Below are positions 8,242 through 16,089 of a stretch of DNA of 44,474 bases, piece after piece (position 1 is the first letter of the stretch; every line of letters begins with the position of its first letter). A program made the translations under genes and the position numbers. The notes below the pieces were generated by a model. That model was not told the DNA's origin. It did no database searches and saw nothing but the letters and a program-made list of their open reading frames with translations. The DNA is from Bacteroidales bacterium (lineage in GTDB: Bacteria > Bacteroidota > Bacteroidia > Bacteroidales > UBA7960): NCBI GenBank assembly GCA_019429055.1, contig JAHYJP010000010.1, forward strand, positions 1 to 44,474, written 5' to 3'.

Positions 8242-8837
8242 AAACTATTCTGACCATTATATTCTGCAGCTTTTTTTTCATACACGCTTTAACAGCGGAG
8301 GAAGTAGAAAAAAATCTTAGTGATGCCCGGTCTGCCTATAACAGCGGCGACCTTGAAGGCGCGCGCTTTGCCCTGCAGCAGGCCATGTATGAACTTGACC
8401 TGGCCATAGGCCGCGAAATACTTAAGCTTTTACCCGACCGGATGGGTGCTTTGTTGTTTAATGAATCAGACGACGAGGTGGGAAGCGCTAACTTGGGTTT
8501 TGTGGGCCTTCACCTGAGCCGCAATTACAGCAATGACCAGGATCAGAGAGCCGAGTTGCAGATCATAGCCGACTCTCCTCTTCTGGCCGGTATCAATGCC
8601 ATACTTGCCATGCCGGTTATTGGCCGCGATCCCAACCAGAAACGTATTCGGGTCGATGGCTACAGGGGGCTGCTGCAAAGATCTGAGTCATCAGATGGAA
8701 ATATCTCGTGGGATATGCAGATTCCATTTGGCAGTTCGTTGCTTTCTGTAAGCTTCAAAGATATTGCGGAAGAGAATACCATAATGGACATGGCCAATAC
8801 CATTCCCATACAACAAATTGCTCGACTGATTCAGTAG
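8238..8837 (+). CDS. Secreted protein of unknown family, second of a paralogous pair
   Basis: A 199-residue exported protein with signal peptide MKTILTIIFCSFFFIHALTA. It is a shorter paralogue of the preceding protein and lacks its charged N-terminal insert. Shared blocks are the helical AYNSGDLEGARFALQQAMYELDLAIG unit, GFVGLHLSRNY, a strand-rich AELQIIADSPLLAGINAIL segment, and the end WDMQIPFGSSLLSVSF, which parallels LAVPFGQSSIFVLKGV. The start overlaps the previous stop as ATGA. A strong terminator follows at 8923-8956, closing a two-gene unit. The function is unknown; the two products may form a heteromer in the periplasm. Confidence 0.7.
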   Translation: MKTILTIIFCSFFFIHALTAEEVEKNLSDARSAYNSGDLEGARFALQQAMYELDLAIGREILKLLPDRMGALLFNESDDEVGSANLGFVGLHLSRNYSNDQDQRAELQIIADSPLLAGINAILAMPVIGRDPNQKRIRVDGYRGLLQRSESSDGNISWDMQIPFGSSLLSVSFKDIAEENTIMDMANTIPIQQIARLIQ

Positions 8838-8922
8838 AAATCAGAAAATCTGACTTTGCAGACAAAATAACCTTTTCTAATACGCTGCGGATTACCCATA
8901 TACATATATATCTGACTATCAT

Positions 8923-8956
8923 AAAGATAAGCCCCAAAAACGGGCTTATCTTTTTT
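8923..8956 (+). terminator. Intrinsic terminator after the secreted pair
   Basis: AAAGATAAGCCC (8923-8934) pairs perfectly with GGGCTTATCTTT (8942-8953) around a 7-base loop, and the T-run continues to 8956. The 12-bp stem plus T-run is a textbook intrinsic terminator. Confidence 0.85.
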
Positions 8957-9026
8957 ATGTCCTACGGGTTTTCCCGAATATAAAAACAGGTAATAACAAT
9001 TGGTATCTCCTATTAAATAATTAGAC

Positions 9027-9034
9027 TAAATTTG
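9027..9034 (+). promoter_or_regulatory. -7 box TAAATTTG for the lipoprotein gene at 9088
   Basis: TAAATTTG matches TAnnTTTG. A TTG at 9000-9002 lies 24 bases upstream, slightly longer than the usual spacing for the -33 element. Transcription would begin near 9040, leaving about 48 bases before the ATG at 9088 and making the ATG at 9043 an unlikely start. Confidence 0.55.
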
Positions 9035-9087
9035 CTTTCATAATGACAAACAAATATTTTTATACTTTAAACTCAAAAACCACTATT

Positions 9088-9894
9088 ATGAAAAAGACAA
9101 CTTTTATTATTGCAATGTTCCTCGCTTTGGGAATTATGTTTAATGCCTGCGAGAAGGATGAAGTTCTAACCATGTCATCAGAAGAGACTTATGAATTAAA
9201 AAAGGAAAATGCCATGAATGCTAATTCATTTGAATTCGACCCAAATGCCTGTGTTGACGAACCACATACATTTACAATAAATGCCCCTGTGGGAACAAAC
9301 CTCCAGGTACAGTATGAAGAAACTCCAGGAAACTGGATTCAGATTTTCCAGATATCGCAGTCTACTCTAAATCCTACTGAATTTGAATATACTTTTGTAT
9401 ATGTTGGAGAGTTTAACTTGAGAATTAAGTATGGCAATGGAGGTTTTAACGATGCTGGTTCAATAATAGTTGAGGACTGCAACGGTTGCGAAACCCAAAT
9501 GAGAGGAGAAACATTTTGTGAAGATATTTACGAAGAAGATGAACTAATTTACAATCGCAAGGCAGTATTTACATTTACACCTGAAGAAGCAGGTAATTTC
9601 AAAATCCAGGGTGGACTTACCAACTTCACCAGTGAATTATTTGAAGTTACCACCACTATCGGTGAATCATCTAGCCGTATTCCCGGAGGTAGCAGTAATA
9701 GGATCATCACAGTAATTGGTGAAATAGAATCTTGCGACCCTGTAGTGATCACTGTTAAGTGGTTTTCTGATAATGATTCAGGATTTATTACCGGGAAGTG
9801 GACTGCTGAACTCAATGGTGAAGAAGTAATGATCATCGACTCGATGGAATGTGATGATGATAAAGATGGTTATGCACCTGAAGATAATGAATAA
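9088..9894 (+). CDS. Lipoprotein of unknown function
   Basis: A 268-residue predicted lipoprotein. The signal peptide MKKTTFIIAMFLALGIMFNAC has its lipobox cysteine at residue 21. The open frame extends upstream to an ATG at 9043, but that start would bury the signal peptide behind 15 extra residues and lies at the likely transcription start, so 9088 is preferred. The mature protein is acidic and strand-rich with two Ig-like halves (about 55-135 and 140-245). It has scattered cysteines (DPNACVDEP, EDCNGCET, GETFCEDIY, ESCDP, SMECDDD), possibly in disulfides. The C-terminal DDDKDGYAPEDNE resembles a calcium-binding loop. A terminator follows closely. No family was recognised. Confidence 0.7.
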   Translation: MKKTTFIIAMFLALGIMFNACEKDEVLTMSSEETYELKKENAMNANSFEFDPNACVDEPHTFTINAPVGTNLQVQYEETPGNWIQIFQISQSTLNPTEFEYTFVYVGEFNLRIKYGNGGFNDAGSIIVEDCNGCETQMRGETFCEDIYEEDELIYNRKAVFTFTPEEAGNFKIQGGLTNFTSELFEVTTTIGESSSRIPGGSSNRIITVIGEIESCDPVVITVKWFSDNDSGFITGKWTAELNGEEVMIIDSMECDDDKDGYAPEDNE

Positions 9895-9917
9895 TCAAAT
9901 TTAAGATTGCATAGTAT

Positions 9918-9947
9918 AAGCTGCCCTCATCCGGCAGCTTTTTTTTT
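9918..9947 (+). terminator. Intrinsic terminator after the lipoprotein gene
   Basis: AAGCTGCC (9918-9925) pairs with GGCAGCTT (9933-9940) around a 7-base loop, followed by a run of nine T ending at 9947. Confidence 0.85.
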
Positions 9948-10011
9948 CACATTTAACGATAAACTGATTTGGGGTAAATATTTTTACCGGCCTTTTTAAA
10001 TATCTGGATTT

Positions 10012-10827
10012 TCACTTCCGGCCGGAATCAAGCCCCTCCAGAAACCCATTTATCTCCTCCCACATCTGCTTGCTTTCAAAAATATCATTGTGCCCATATC
10101 CCTGCAACTCCACAAGCCGGGATGGACCTTTCCAGAATGCTGCCAGTTTTTGGGTGTGCGAAGGCGGAATGATCTGGTCGGCCGTTCCATAAAAAGCAAT
10201 CATGGGGCTATTGATTTCCGATGCAAACTTTTTTGACAGGAACTTGTGCCTGAGTATCAGATTTACAGGCAAAAAAGGCATGGATGAGCGGGCCACTGCC
10301 CTTATGCTTTCGAAAGGAGAGATCAGAACCACAGCTTTTACATCTCTTTCATGTGCAAGAAAAACGGCACTGCCCGAACCAATGCTCCGGCCCATTACCA
10401 CAATATTTTCTGCATACACGTCATCCCTGGCAACAGCATAATCATAAATTTCCAGGGCAGCCTTGTAGAAGCTTTTCTGGCCGGGTCTGCCTTCACTTTT
10501 ACCGTAACCCGGATAATTGATCAGCAAAAATGCCCAATCTTCAAACATTGATGCTGCGGGGATCATATGAGAAACTTCCTCTGCATTGCCACCGAAATAT
10601 ATGATCAGTTTCTGCGGGCCGTCTGTTTTGCTTTTACACAGCCAGCCATGCAGCACCTTATCATCATCTGTTGTGATCCTGACTTCTTCAGTAAACTCAC
10701 CGGTATGAACAGTGCCGGTTAACGGTTGGGGGAAAAAAATAAAATTACTTTGAAACAGGTAAAAGAAAGCAACTATAATGATATAGATAATGCCCAGGAT
10801 GATGATTACTGTTAGCATTCTTTTCAT
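10012..10827 (-). CDS. Membrane-anchored alpha/beta hydrolase (Bem46/ABHD13-like)
   Basis: A 271-residue serine hydrolase. One hydrophobic segment (about residues 4-24, MLTVIIILGIIYIIIVAFFYL) anchors it to the membrane, followed by the family-typical QSNFIFFPQP linker. The nucleophile elbow is G-R-S-I-G in VVMGRSIGSGSAV. The acid is the Asp in FYGTADQIIPP and the base is the His in LQGYGHNDIFE, completing the triad. The substrate is unknown; esterase or thioesterase activity is plausible. The open frame begins at a TTG (10851), but the ATG at 10827 puts the anchor at the N-terminus and is preferred. The gene lies 26 bases downstream of the NYN gene, likely in the same transcript. Confidence 0.85.
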   Translation of the reverse strand: MKRMLTVIIILGIIYIIIVAFFYLFQSNFIFFPQPLTGTVHTGEFTEEVRITTDDDKVLHGWLCKSKTDGPQKLIIYFGGNAEEVSHMIPAASMFEDWAFLLINYPGYGKSEGRPGQKSFYKAALEIYDYAVARDDVYAENIVVMGRSIGSGSAVFLAHERDVKAVVLISPFESIRAVARSSMPFLPVNLILRHKFLSKKFASEINSPMIAFYGTADQIIPPSHTQKLAAFWKGPSRLVELQGYGHNDIFESKQMWEEINGFLEGLDSGRK

Positions 10828-10853
10828 AAATTTTACACGAGGTTTGTGCAATC

Positions 10854-11615
10854 CTATTTTTTTGTTCTTATGTATACGTGTTTAATTGATGCTCTGTCTG
10901 TTACCCGTTCATCAATATCAAAATTATCTTTCAGTGATTTGATAAAAGGGGTAAGTTTTTCAAAACCATAATTTCTTGGGTCAAAATCAGGTCTTTTCTT
11001 AATCAACAGATTCCCGACATCTCCTAAAAAAGCCCATCCATCTTCATCGGCAATATCATCTACTGTAGCAGAGATCAGAGCTACAATTCTGGCATTGACT
11101 TTCTGCACTGTTTCACGTTTAGAAACCCGGGTGGCTCTGGGTGTTTGATCTTCAGTTGATTCGGGCTCCGGGGTACTCTTTAAAATCTCAAGATAAATAA
11201 ATTTATCGCATGCAGCAATAAATGGCTTCGGGGTCTTTTTTTCTCCGAACCCAAATACCTTCATCCCTGATTCTCTTAGTCTGATGGCAAGTTTTGTAAA
11301 ATCGCTATCGCTTGATACAATGCAAAAGCCATCTACCCTGCCGGTATACAAGATGTCCATTGCGTCTATTATCATGGCAGAATCGGTTGAATTTTTACCG
11401 GTTGTATAGCCATACTGCTGAATGGGTGTTATTGCATTTTCCAGCAACACGCTCTTCCAGTTATGTAAGTTTGGTTTTGTCCAGTCACCATAAATCCTTT
11501 TAAATGTGGGAATACCATACTTTGCAATTTCTTCCATCATGCCTTTAACATTTGCGGATGGCACGTTGTCAGCATCAATGATCACTGCAAGTTTTAAGTC
11601 CTTTTTCGTTTCCAT
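10854..11615 (-). CDS. NYN domain (PIN-like RNase) protein with C-terminal OST-HTH/LOTUS domain
   Basis: A 253-residue protein of the NYN/LabA-like (DUF88) type. Residues 8-145 form the PIN-like nuclease fold: LAVIIDADNVPSANV carries the acidic D13 and D15, STDSAMIIDAMDIL and CIVSSDSDFTKLAIRLRE carry the remaining conserved acids, and the fold ends KPFIAACDKFIYLE. After a linker (about 148-170), residues 172-250 form an OST-HTH/LOTUS domain (ALISATVDDIADEDGWAFLGDVGNLLIKKRP ... YGFEKLTPFIKSL), an RNA-binding module. The combination suggests RNA cleavage or RNA surveillance in the cytoplasm. It lies 33 bases downstream of the aminotransferase gene with no obvious functional tie to glyoxylate metabolism. 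Confidence 0.9.
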   Translation of the reverse strand: METKKDLKLAVIIDADNVPSANVKGMMEEIAKYGIPTFKRIYGDWTKPNLHNWKSVLLENAITPIQQYGYTTGKNSTDSAMIIDAMDILYTGRVDGFCIVSSDSDFTKLAIRLRESGMKVFGFGEKKTPKPFIAACDKFIYLEILKSTPEPESTEDQTPRATRVSKRETVQKVNARIVALISATVDDIADEDGWAFLGDVGNLLIKKRPDFDPRNYGFEKLTPFIKSLKDNFDIDERVTDRASIKHVYIRTKK

Positions 11616-11648
11616 ATATTATATCTTACTGGATGATTTTTGTCTTTT

Positions 11649-12770
11649 TTAAGGCAAATTTTTCAACTGGTTGATTGTATTTTCAATAGCTGCAATGGTA
11701 CTTACTATGTCGGATAAATTTACCGATCCCATATGCCCTACTCTGAAGTATTTGCTTTTTAATTCGGGAAGCAGGCCGGGGGCAACGATCACATCTGATT
11801 TTGCCATACCCCCCATAAATTCACTTGCGTTTATGCTTTCAGGAAAATATATGGCAGATAATGTATTGGCTGAAATATCTTCATTTACCGGCATCATCCG
11901 GAATTCCATTTCTCTGATTTTTTCACGAAACTCTTTTGCCAGAGCTTTATGCCGCGCAACCCTATTTTCCATACCTTCAGCGAGAATCATTTTCAAACTT
12001 ACTTCCAGTGCTGCAACAAGATTAACCGACGGGGTTCCGAAATAGGAAGGCCGTCCTTCCTCATAAGCCTGCATGATGGGTAACCAGTGGGTCCAGTCGC
12101 AGTAATAATTACCCACCGGGGTTTTTCTGTTTTTCCATGCATCCATTGCCTTTGGGGACGCAACAAGCAAAGCAAGTCCGGGTGGCACACCAATGGCTTT
12201 TTGTGAAGCAGTAAGTGCCATATCAATACCCCACTGCTGCTGCCGCATTTCTTCCCCGGCAACAGAACATACGCCATCAAGAACGGTCAGAACATCATAT
12301 TTTCTGCCTAGTTCTCCGATGGGCTTCGGGTTTACCATTACACCTGTTGATGTATCCACATGCGTAAAAGTCATCAATTTGAATTTATCTTTTTTAAGTG
12401 CGTTTTCAATCACTGAGAGAGAAACTGTTTCGCCGGGTTCAGATCGCAAAATGCTGACATTTGCACCATAACGTTTGAGCAACTCTGCATATCTTTCACC
12501 AAAGTAACCGGTAGAAATGACCAATGCCTTATCCCCGGGCTCAATGAGGTTTGCCCCGGCCATATCCATGGCCAGCGTGCCCGATCCTGCCATAATGAAA
12601 GACTGTCCGTCGGGGCATTCCCAAACCTTCTTCATCATGCGCAGGCTATTACCGAAGGATGCAATAAAATCAGGTGCTGTATGACTTGTTGTGGGTGCAC
12701 CCAATGCCTGTAAAACTTCGGGTTCGAATTCAATGGGGCCGGGGATCATTAATAATTTTCTGCCTTTCAT
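11649..12770 (-). CDS. Alanine--glyoxylate-type aminotransferase (class V, PLP-dependent)
   Basis: A 373-residue class V aminotransferase of the AGXT/serine-glyoxylate group. It opens with the family start LLMIPGPIEFEPEVLQALGAPTTSHTAPDF. The PLP lysine is K191 in TASQKAIGVPPGLALL, and D165 in TVLDGVCSVAGE should pair with the pyridine nitrogen. GTPSVNLVAALEVSL and the C-terminal RVGHMGSVN match the substrate-carboxylate region of AGXT-type enzymes. The likely reaction is transfer of an amino group from alanine (or serine) to glyoxylate to make glycine. It starts 19 bases after the HOGA1-like aldolase gene, whose product may include glyoxylate, and the upstream ghrA-like gene acts on the same metabolite. 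The amino donor cannot be decided by eye. Confidence 0.85.
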   Translation of the reverse strand: MKGRKLLMIPGPIEFEPEVLQALGAPTTSHTAPDFIASFGNSLRMMKKVWECPDGQSFIMAGSGTLAMDMAGANLIEPGDKALVISTGYFGERYAELLKRYGANVSILRSEPGETVSLSVIENALKKDKFKLMTFTHVDTSTGVMVNPKPIGELGRKYDVLTVLDGVCSVAGEEMRQQQWGIDMALTASQKAIGVPPGLALLVASPKAMDAWKNRKTPVGNYYCDWTHWLPIMQAYEEGRPSYFGTPSVNLVAALEVSLKMILAEGMENRVARHKALAKEFREKIREMEFRMMPVNEDISANTLSAIYFPESINASEFMGGMAKSDVIVAPGLLPELKSKYFRVGHMGSVNLSDIVSTIAAIENTINQLKNLP

Positions 12771-12789
12771 AATCGCTTTAAAATATTTT

Positions 12790-13659
12790 TTAAAGTAGTT
12801 GTAATAGTTTTTTCTTTACCTCTTCTGAAATGGGTTGCAATGGCCTACGACAAGGACCGCCATACATACCTAAATGATCCATTGCCGCTTTCAGAGCAGG
12901 CACACCCCAGTTGCGGGTTACAGCTGCGTTGAGAGAAACGATCTCCTGCTGAAGTTTTTGTGCCCGGTCCATTTTACCTTCAACAAAACTGTGATAAATA
13001 TCCAGGCAATTCTGTGGTGCAATATTGGCCAGTGCCAGAATACCCCCAACGGCACCAATAGTCAGTGCCGGCAGCAAAAATCCTGCTGAGCCGGCCAGAA
13101 CCTGGAATCCTTTTTTCGTATTGTGAATAATTCCGGCCATCTTAGCTAAGTTTCCACCTGAGTCTTTCAGACCGATAATATTGGGATGATCTGCAATGGC
13201 TGATATATCGGCAGCTGTCATGTCTAACCCGGTATTTGCCGGCATATTGTAAATGATAACCGGTACAGCTGATGCATCAGCTACGGTGTGATAATGAGAC
13301 ACAAGTGCAGCCTGCGACATCTGCCCTTTGTAATAGAAAGGATTAAGAACCATTACCGCATCGGCACCTGCCCGGGCAGCTTCTCTGGATAACAGAATGG
13401 TTTCACGGGTAGATTCGCAGCCGGTACCGGCCAGCATGAGCTTTTCCCTGGGAATAGCTTCCCGTGCAGCCTCCATCACCCTTATTTTTTCTTCATGGGA
13501 AAGCATTACCAGCTCACCATTCGACCCAAGGATCAGGTAACCAGATAAGCCATAGCGGTTTAAAGTTTCAATATTTTTACGTATATGCTCTGTTGATAAT
13601 GACTCATCTTTATTGAAAGATGTGGGCAGCGGCGGGAAAATCCCATGAAGATCAATCAT
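12790..13659 (-). CDS. 4-hydroxy-2-oxoglutarate aldolase-like protein (HOGA1-type, DapA/NanA superfamily)
   Basis: A 289-residue class I aldolase of the DHDPS superfamily. K165 in IIGLKDSGG forms the Schiff base and Y137 in IIYNMPANTGLD is the catalytic tyrosine. In place of the DapA G-T-T-G-E motif it has G-S-N-G-E (S46, N47), as in animal 4-hydroxy-2-oxoglutarate aldolase. Against the human HOGA1 residues as I recall them (S77, N78, Y168, K196, S198), every catalytic position here is offset by exactly 31. Shared stretches include LAGxGCEST, FQVLAGSAGFL, NAAVTRxxGxPxLK and YGGPCRxPLQ. The expected reaction splits 4-hydroxy-2-oxoglutarate into pyruvate and glyoxylate. The neighbouring aminotransferase and ghrA-like genes both act on glyoxylate. 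A DapA role is less likely. Confidence 0.82.
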   Translation of the reverse strand: MIDLHGIFPPLPTSFNKDESLSTEHIRKNIETLNRYGLSGYLILGSNGELVMLSHEEKIRVMEAAREAIPREKLMLAGTGCESTRETILLSREAARAGADAVMVLNPFYYKGQMSQAALVSHYHTVADASAVPVIIYNMPANTGLDMTAADISAIADHPNIIGLKDSGGNLAKMAGIIHNTKKGFQVLAGSAGFLLPALTIGAVGGILALANIAPQNCLDIYHSFVEGKMDRAQKLQQEIVSLNAAVTRNWGVPALKAAMDHLGMYGGPCRRPLQPISEEVKKKLLQLL

Positions 13660-13730
13660 GTAATATGCTTTTAGTGGTAAAAGAATTCCGGGTATACTTA
13701 TCCAATCAGGATATCAAAGTTAAGAAAACT

Positions 13731-14660
13731 TCAGTACCCCTGTTCTCTGTTTACAAGATTCAGCAATGATTGATTATTTATTGCCCTGCGGTAATTTTCA
13801 ATGATCTGCGGGGCTACTGATGCCGGTGTGGTAAGACTTGCCACATGGGGTGTGATCTGAATTGCCGGATGCGCCCAGAAAGCATGATCTGCCGGCAGTG
13901 GTTCATGCTCAAAAACATCGAGACTTGCACCGGAAAGATGTCCGCTGTCAAGCATTTCGATCAAATCCTTATCAACTATATGGAGGCCACGTCCCAGATT
14001 AATCAAATAAGCTCCCTGCGGGAGTTTTCCCAGTGTTTTTCTATTCAGAATTCCTTTGGTTTCCGGAGTGAGCGGAAGCAGACAAATGAGAATATTTATA
14101 TTGCCCAAAAATCCATCCAGTTGTTCATAACCATGATATCTTTTGTAATTGGTTTGCTTGCCGGGATTTTTTCCCCATCCCGATACTGAAAAACCACAGG
14201 ATTGCAAAAATAAGGCTACGTGGTTTCCAATGGCACCGGTGCCCATTATGCCAATTTTTATATCGGAAATTCTTTTGTACATGCTTTTTTTCCATGTTTT
14301 CCTGCTCTGGAGATAGAAATATTTACCCAGACCCCGCAAATGATTCATGGTCAATGCCAGGGCAAATTCTGCCAGATCCTGCGATAACAGAGGATCGATG
14401 ATCCTTACTATTTTGATTTGCTCAGGAATATCAGGGTCATTCATAATATGATCGACACCTGCACCCATCGAGGAAATGCATTTCAGGTTGGGATATTCTT
14501 TAAAAATTCCTTTGGGATGATCCCAGGAAAGAGCAAACTTAACTTTGTTCTTATCCTTGATCTCTTCATGAGAAATAACTTCTATATCTGGACCTGCATT
14601 TTTGAGTGCATAGATCCAGGGTTGGATTTTGTGCACATTACTGAAAATGACCAATGACAT
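13731..14660 (-). CDS. ghrA: Glyoxylate/hydroxypyruvate reductase, GhrA-like D-2-hydroxyacid dehydrogenase
   Basis: A 309-residue NAD(P)-dependent dehydrogenase. The Rossmann motif is GIMGTGAIGNHVA (about 137-149). The catalytic triad is R224 (INLGRGLHIVD), E253 (VFEHEPLP) and H272 (ITPHVASLTTP). The HxVxxDL, LDVFxxEPLPxxxxxWxHP and terminal (V)xREQGY segments resemble E. coli GhrA, which reduces glyoxylate to glycolate and hydroxypyruvate to glycerate. The open frame begins at TTG 14681, but a -7 box covers that position, so the ATG at 14660 (MSLVIFSN) is preferred. It is the first gene of a minus-strand run of five; the aldolase follows after 71 bases. Confidence 0.85.
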   Translation of the reverse strand: MSLVIFSNVHKIQPWIYALKNAGPDIEVISHEEIKDKNKVKFALSWDHPKGIFKEYPNLKCISSMGAGVDHIMNDPDIPEQIKIVRIIDPLLSQDLAEFALALTMNHLRGLGKYFYLQSRKTWKKSMYKRISDIKIGIMGTGAIGNHVALFLQSCGFSVSGWGKNPGKQTNYKRYHGYEQLDGFLGNINILICLLPLTPETKGILNRKTLGKLPQGAYLINLGRGLHIVDKDLIEMLDSGHLSGASLDVFEHEPLPADHAFWAHPAIQITPHVASLTTPASVAPQIIENYRRAINNQSLLNLVNREQGY

Positions 14661-14678
14661 ATTTTTCTGTTTTGGTTT

Positions 14679-14707
14679 CAAATATAGGCAATTTGCTCTT
14701 ATCTCAA
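14679..14707 (-). promoter_or_regulatory. Promoter of the ghrA-like/aldolase/aminotransferase run
   Basis: Read on the minus strand, TTG (14707-14705) is followed after 18 bases by TATATTTG (14686-14679), matching the Bacteroidota -33/-7 pattern TTG-N17-23-TAnnTTTG. The start ATG at 14660 lies about 18 bases further. Confidence 0.65.
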
Positions 14708-14920
14708 TGGGTCTTCAAACTAGAGAATTACTATGGGTCACTGAATGTGAGCCGAAACAAATTTCAGCCTTTCTTTGTATCTTTGCAACCGATTTTGTTT
14801 ACTTCCGGTGCAATGCAATAGAAATACTTACGTTTTTGTAATGGTTCCAAAGAACGTGACAAACAGTTCAAATTGATTAACTAATGTTTAAGGACGCCGG
14901 AAACATTAAAAGCATATTTT

Positions 14921-16081
14921 ATGAACAGGTTAATTTTTCTCATTTTCACAATAATTTTTTCAGGATGTTCATCCCTTACACCTTTGCAAAGAGGCAAATT
15001 CATTGCTGTATTTCACCTTATTGAGACTTCAGAGTTCGAGGAAGCCAAAAATATAATTGAAGAAATGATTGAAGATGAGCAGTCAGCAGAATGGGCCAGA
15101 ACCTGGTATGCAAGAGGTCTACTGGCCCAGACAGCCTGGACTGAAGGGAAAAAGAATAACGATAAGAAAAAATTTGAACTGTATCCCGACCAGTTATTTG
15201 TTGCAATTGAATCCTACGAGAAAGCACGTGAACTGGATACCAAAGGTCGTTTTGACAGACAGCTGGCACCACGTTATGTGCTGCTGGCCAATGAGTTTCA
15301 AAAAATGGGTGAACAACATTTTAAGGAACAAAAATATGACAAGGCCTTTCGCGCATTTGAGCAGGCACTGCTCATTACAGAAAGTCCTATTCTGGCTGTA
15401 AAAACTGAAAAAGATCTGATCTATAACACAGCACTGGCAGCTTATGAGAGCAATAAGATGGAAAAAGCTATCAAATACTTAAGCAAGCTGAATGAAAAAA
15501 GTTATTCAACTAATGTTTCTCATCTGTTATTTACAGCATATCTCGAAAAAGGAGATACTTTATCCGCAGAAAAAACTTTAGCGGAAGGTATCGAAAAGTA
15601 TGATGACAACAAGGATCTTACGCTTTTGCTTACCGATCTTTTGTATGATATGGGCGATACGGAAAAAGCGCATGAAACCCTTAATAAAGCTTCCGAAGCA
15701 AATCCTGAAGAATACATATATCCGTTTACCAAAGGTTTGATCTATCAGAAAGAAAAGCAATACAGCAAGGCTATTGAGTATTATAAGAAAGCTGTAGAAC
15801 TGGCACCTGAGGAGCTAATGACATATGTAAATATTGCAACCAGTTACTATAATATGGGTGTGGAAATAGAAGAAAACACCCGGTTGATCAACAGTAGCCG
15901 CAGGGTTTACGAAGAAAGAGAACGGTCAGAAGCGGCGTTTGAATCGGCGGCTTCCTGGTTAAATAAAGCCTGGGAAAAAAAGCCCGATGATCAAACAGTG
16001 ATCATCAGGCTTTATGAACTATACAAATCCCTTGGAATCAATGATAAAGTCATCATTATGCAAGGTCATATCAATCAGTGA
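14921..16081 (+). CDS. TPR-repeat lipoprotein
   Basis: A 386-residue predicted lipoprotein: the signal peptide ends IIFSGC with the lipid cysteine at C16. The mature part is a helical TPR solenoid. Recognisable units include QLFVAIESYEKARELDTKGR, QKYDKAFRAFEQALLI, KAIKYLSKLNEK, DTEKAHETLNKASEANPE, KQYSKAIEYYKKAVELAPEE and AASWLNKAWEKKPDDQ. It probably acts as an envelope scaffold or adaptor; the partner is unknown. A TATCTTTG octamer lies at 14776-14783 but is about 140 bases upstream and has no good -33 partner. The last ~35 codons contain the minus-strand terminator of the convergent DUF3078 gene. Confidence 0.8.
   Translation: MNRLIFLIFTIIFSGCSSLTPLQRGKFIAVFHLIETSEFEEAKNIIEEMIEDEQSAEWARTWYARGLLAQTAWTEGKKNNDKKKFELYPDQLFVAIESYEKARELDTKGRFDRQLAPRYVLLANEFQKMGEQHFKEQKYDKAFRAFEQALLITESPILAVKTEKDLIYNTALAAYESNKMEKAIKYLSKLNEKSYSTNVSHLLFTAYLEKGDTLSAEKTLAEGIEKYDDNKDLTLLLTDLLYDMGDTEKAHETLNKASEANPEEYIYPFTKGLIYQKEKQYSKAIEYYKKAVELAPEELMTYVNIATSYYNMGVEIEENTRLINSSRRVYEERERSEAAFESAASWLNKAWEKKPDDQTVIIRLYELYKSLGINDKVIIMQGHINQ
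15975..16011 (-). terminator. Terminator of the DUF3078 gene, inside the 3' end of the TPR gene
   Basis: On the minus strand AGCCTGATGATCA (16011-15999) pairs with TGATCATCGGGCT (15993-15981) around a 5-base loop, 13 pairs including one G-T wobble, followed by seven T (15981-15975). The wobble pair becomes C-A and the T-run disappears on the plus strand, so the element works only for minus-strand transcripts coming from 16090. Confidence 0.8.
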
Positions 16082-16089
16082 TCGTACTG

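Noticed and set aside
9549-9836. 95-codon open frame on minus within the lipoprotein gene
   Set aside because: It is an antisense shadow of the lipoprotein, which has signal peptide, promoter and terminator.
12790-13659. Call as dapA (dihydrodipicolinate synthase)
   Set aside because: G-S-N-G-E replaces the DapA G-T-T-G-E, and residues and neighbours fit HOGA1-type aldolase better. dapD is far away at 36 kb and not in the same operon.
14776-14783. TATCTTTG as promoter of the TPR lipoprotein gene
   Set aside because: It is about 140 bases upstream with no -33 partner; it may be chance, so it is only mentioned under the gene.
14629-14841. Small open frame of 70 codons on plus ahead of the TPR gene
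   Set aside because: It overlaps the ghrA start and promoter on the other strand, has no ribosome-binding or family signal and biased composition is absent.
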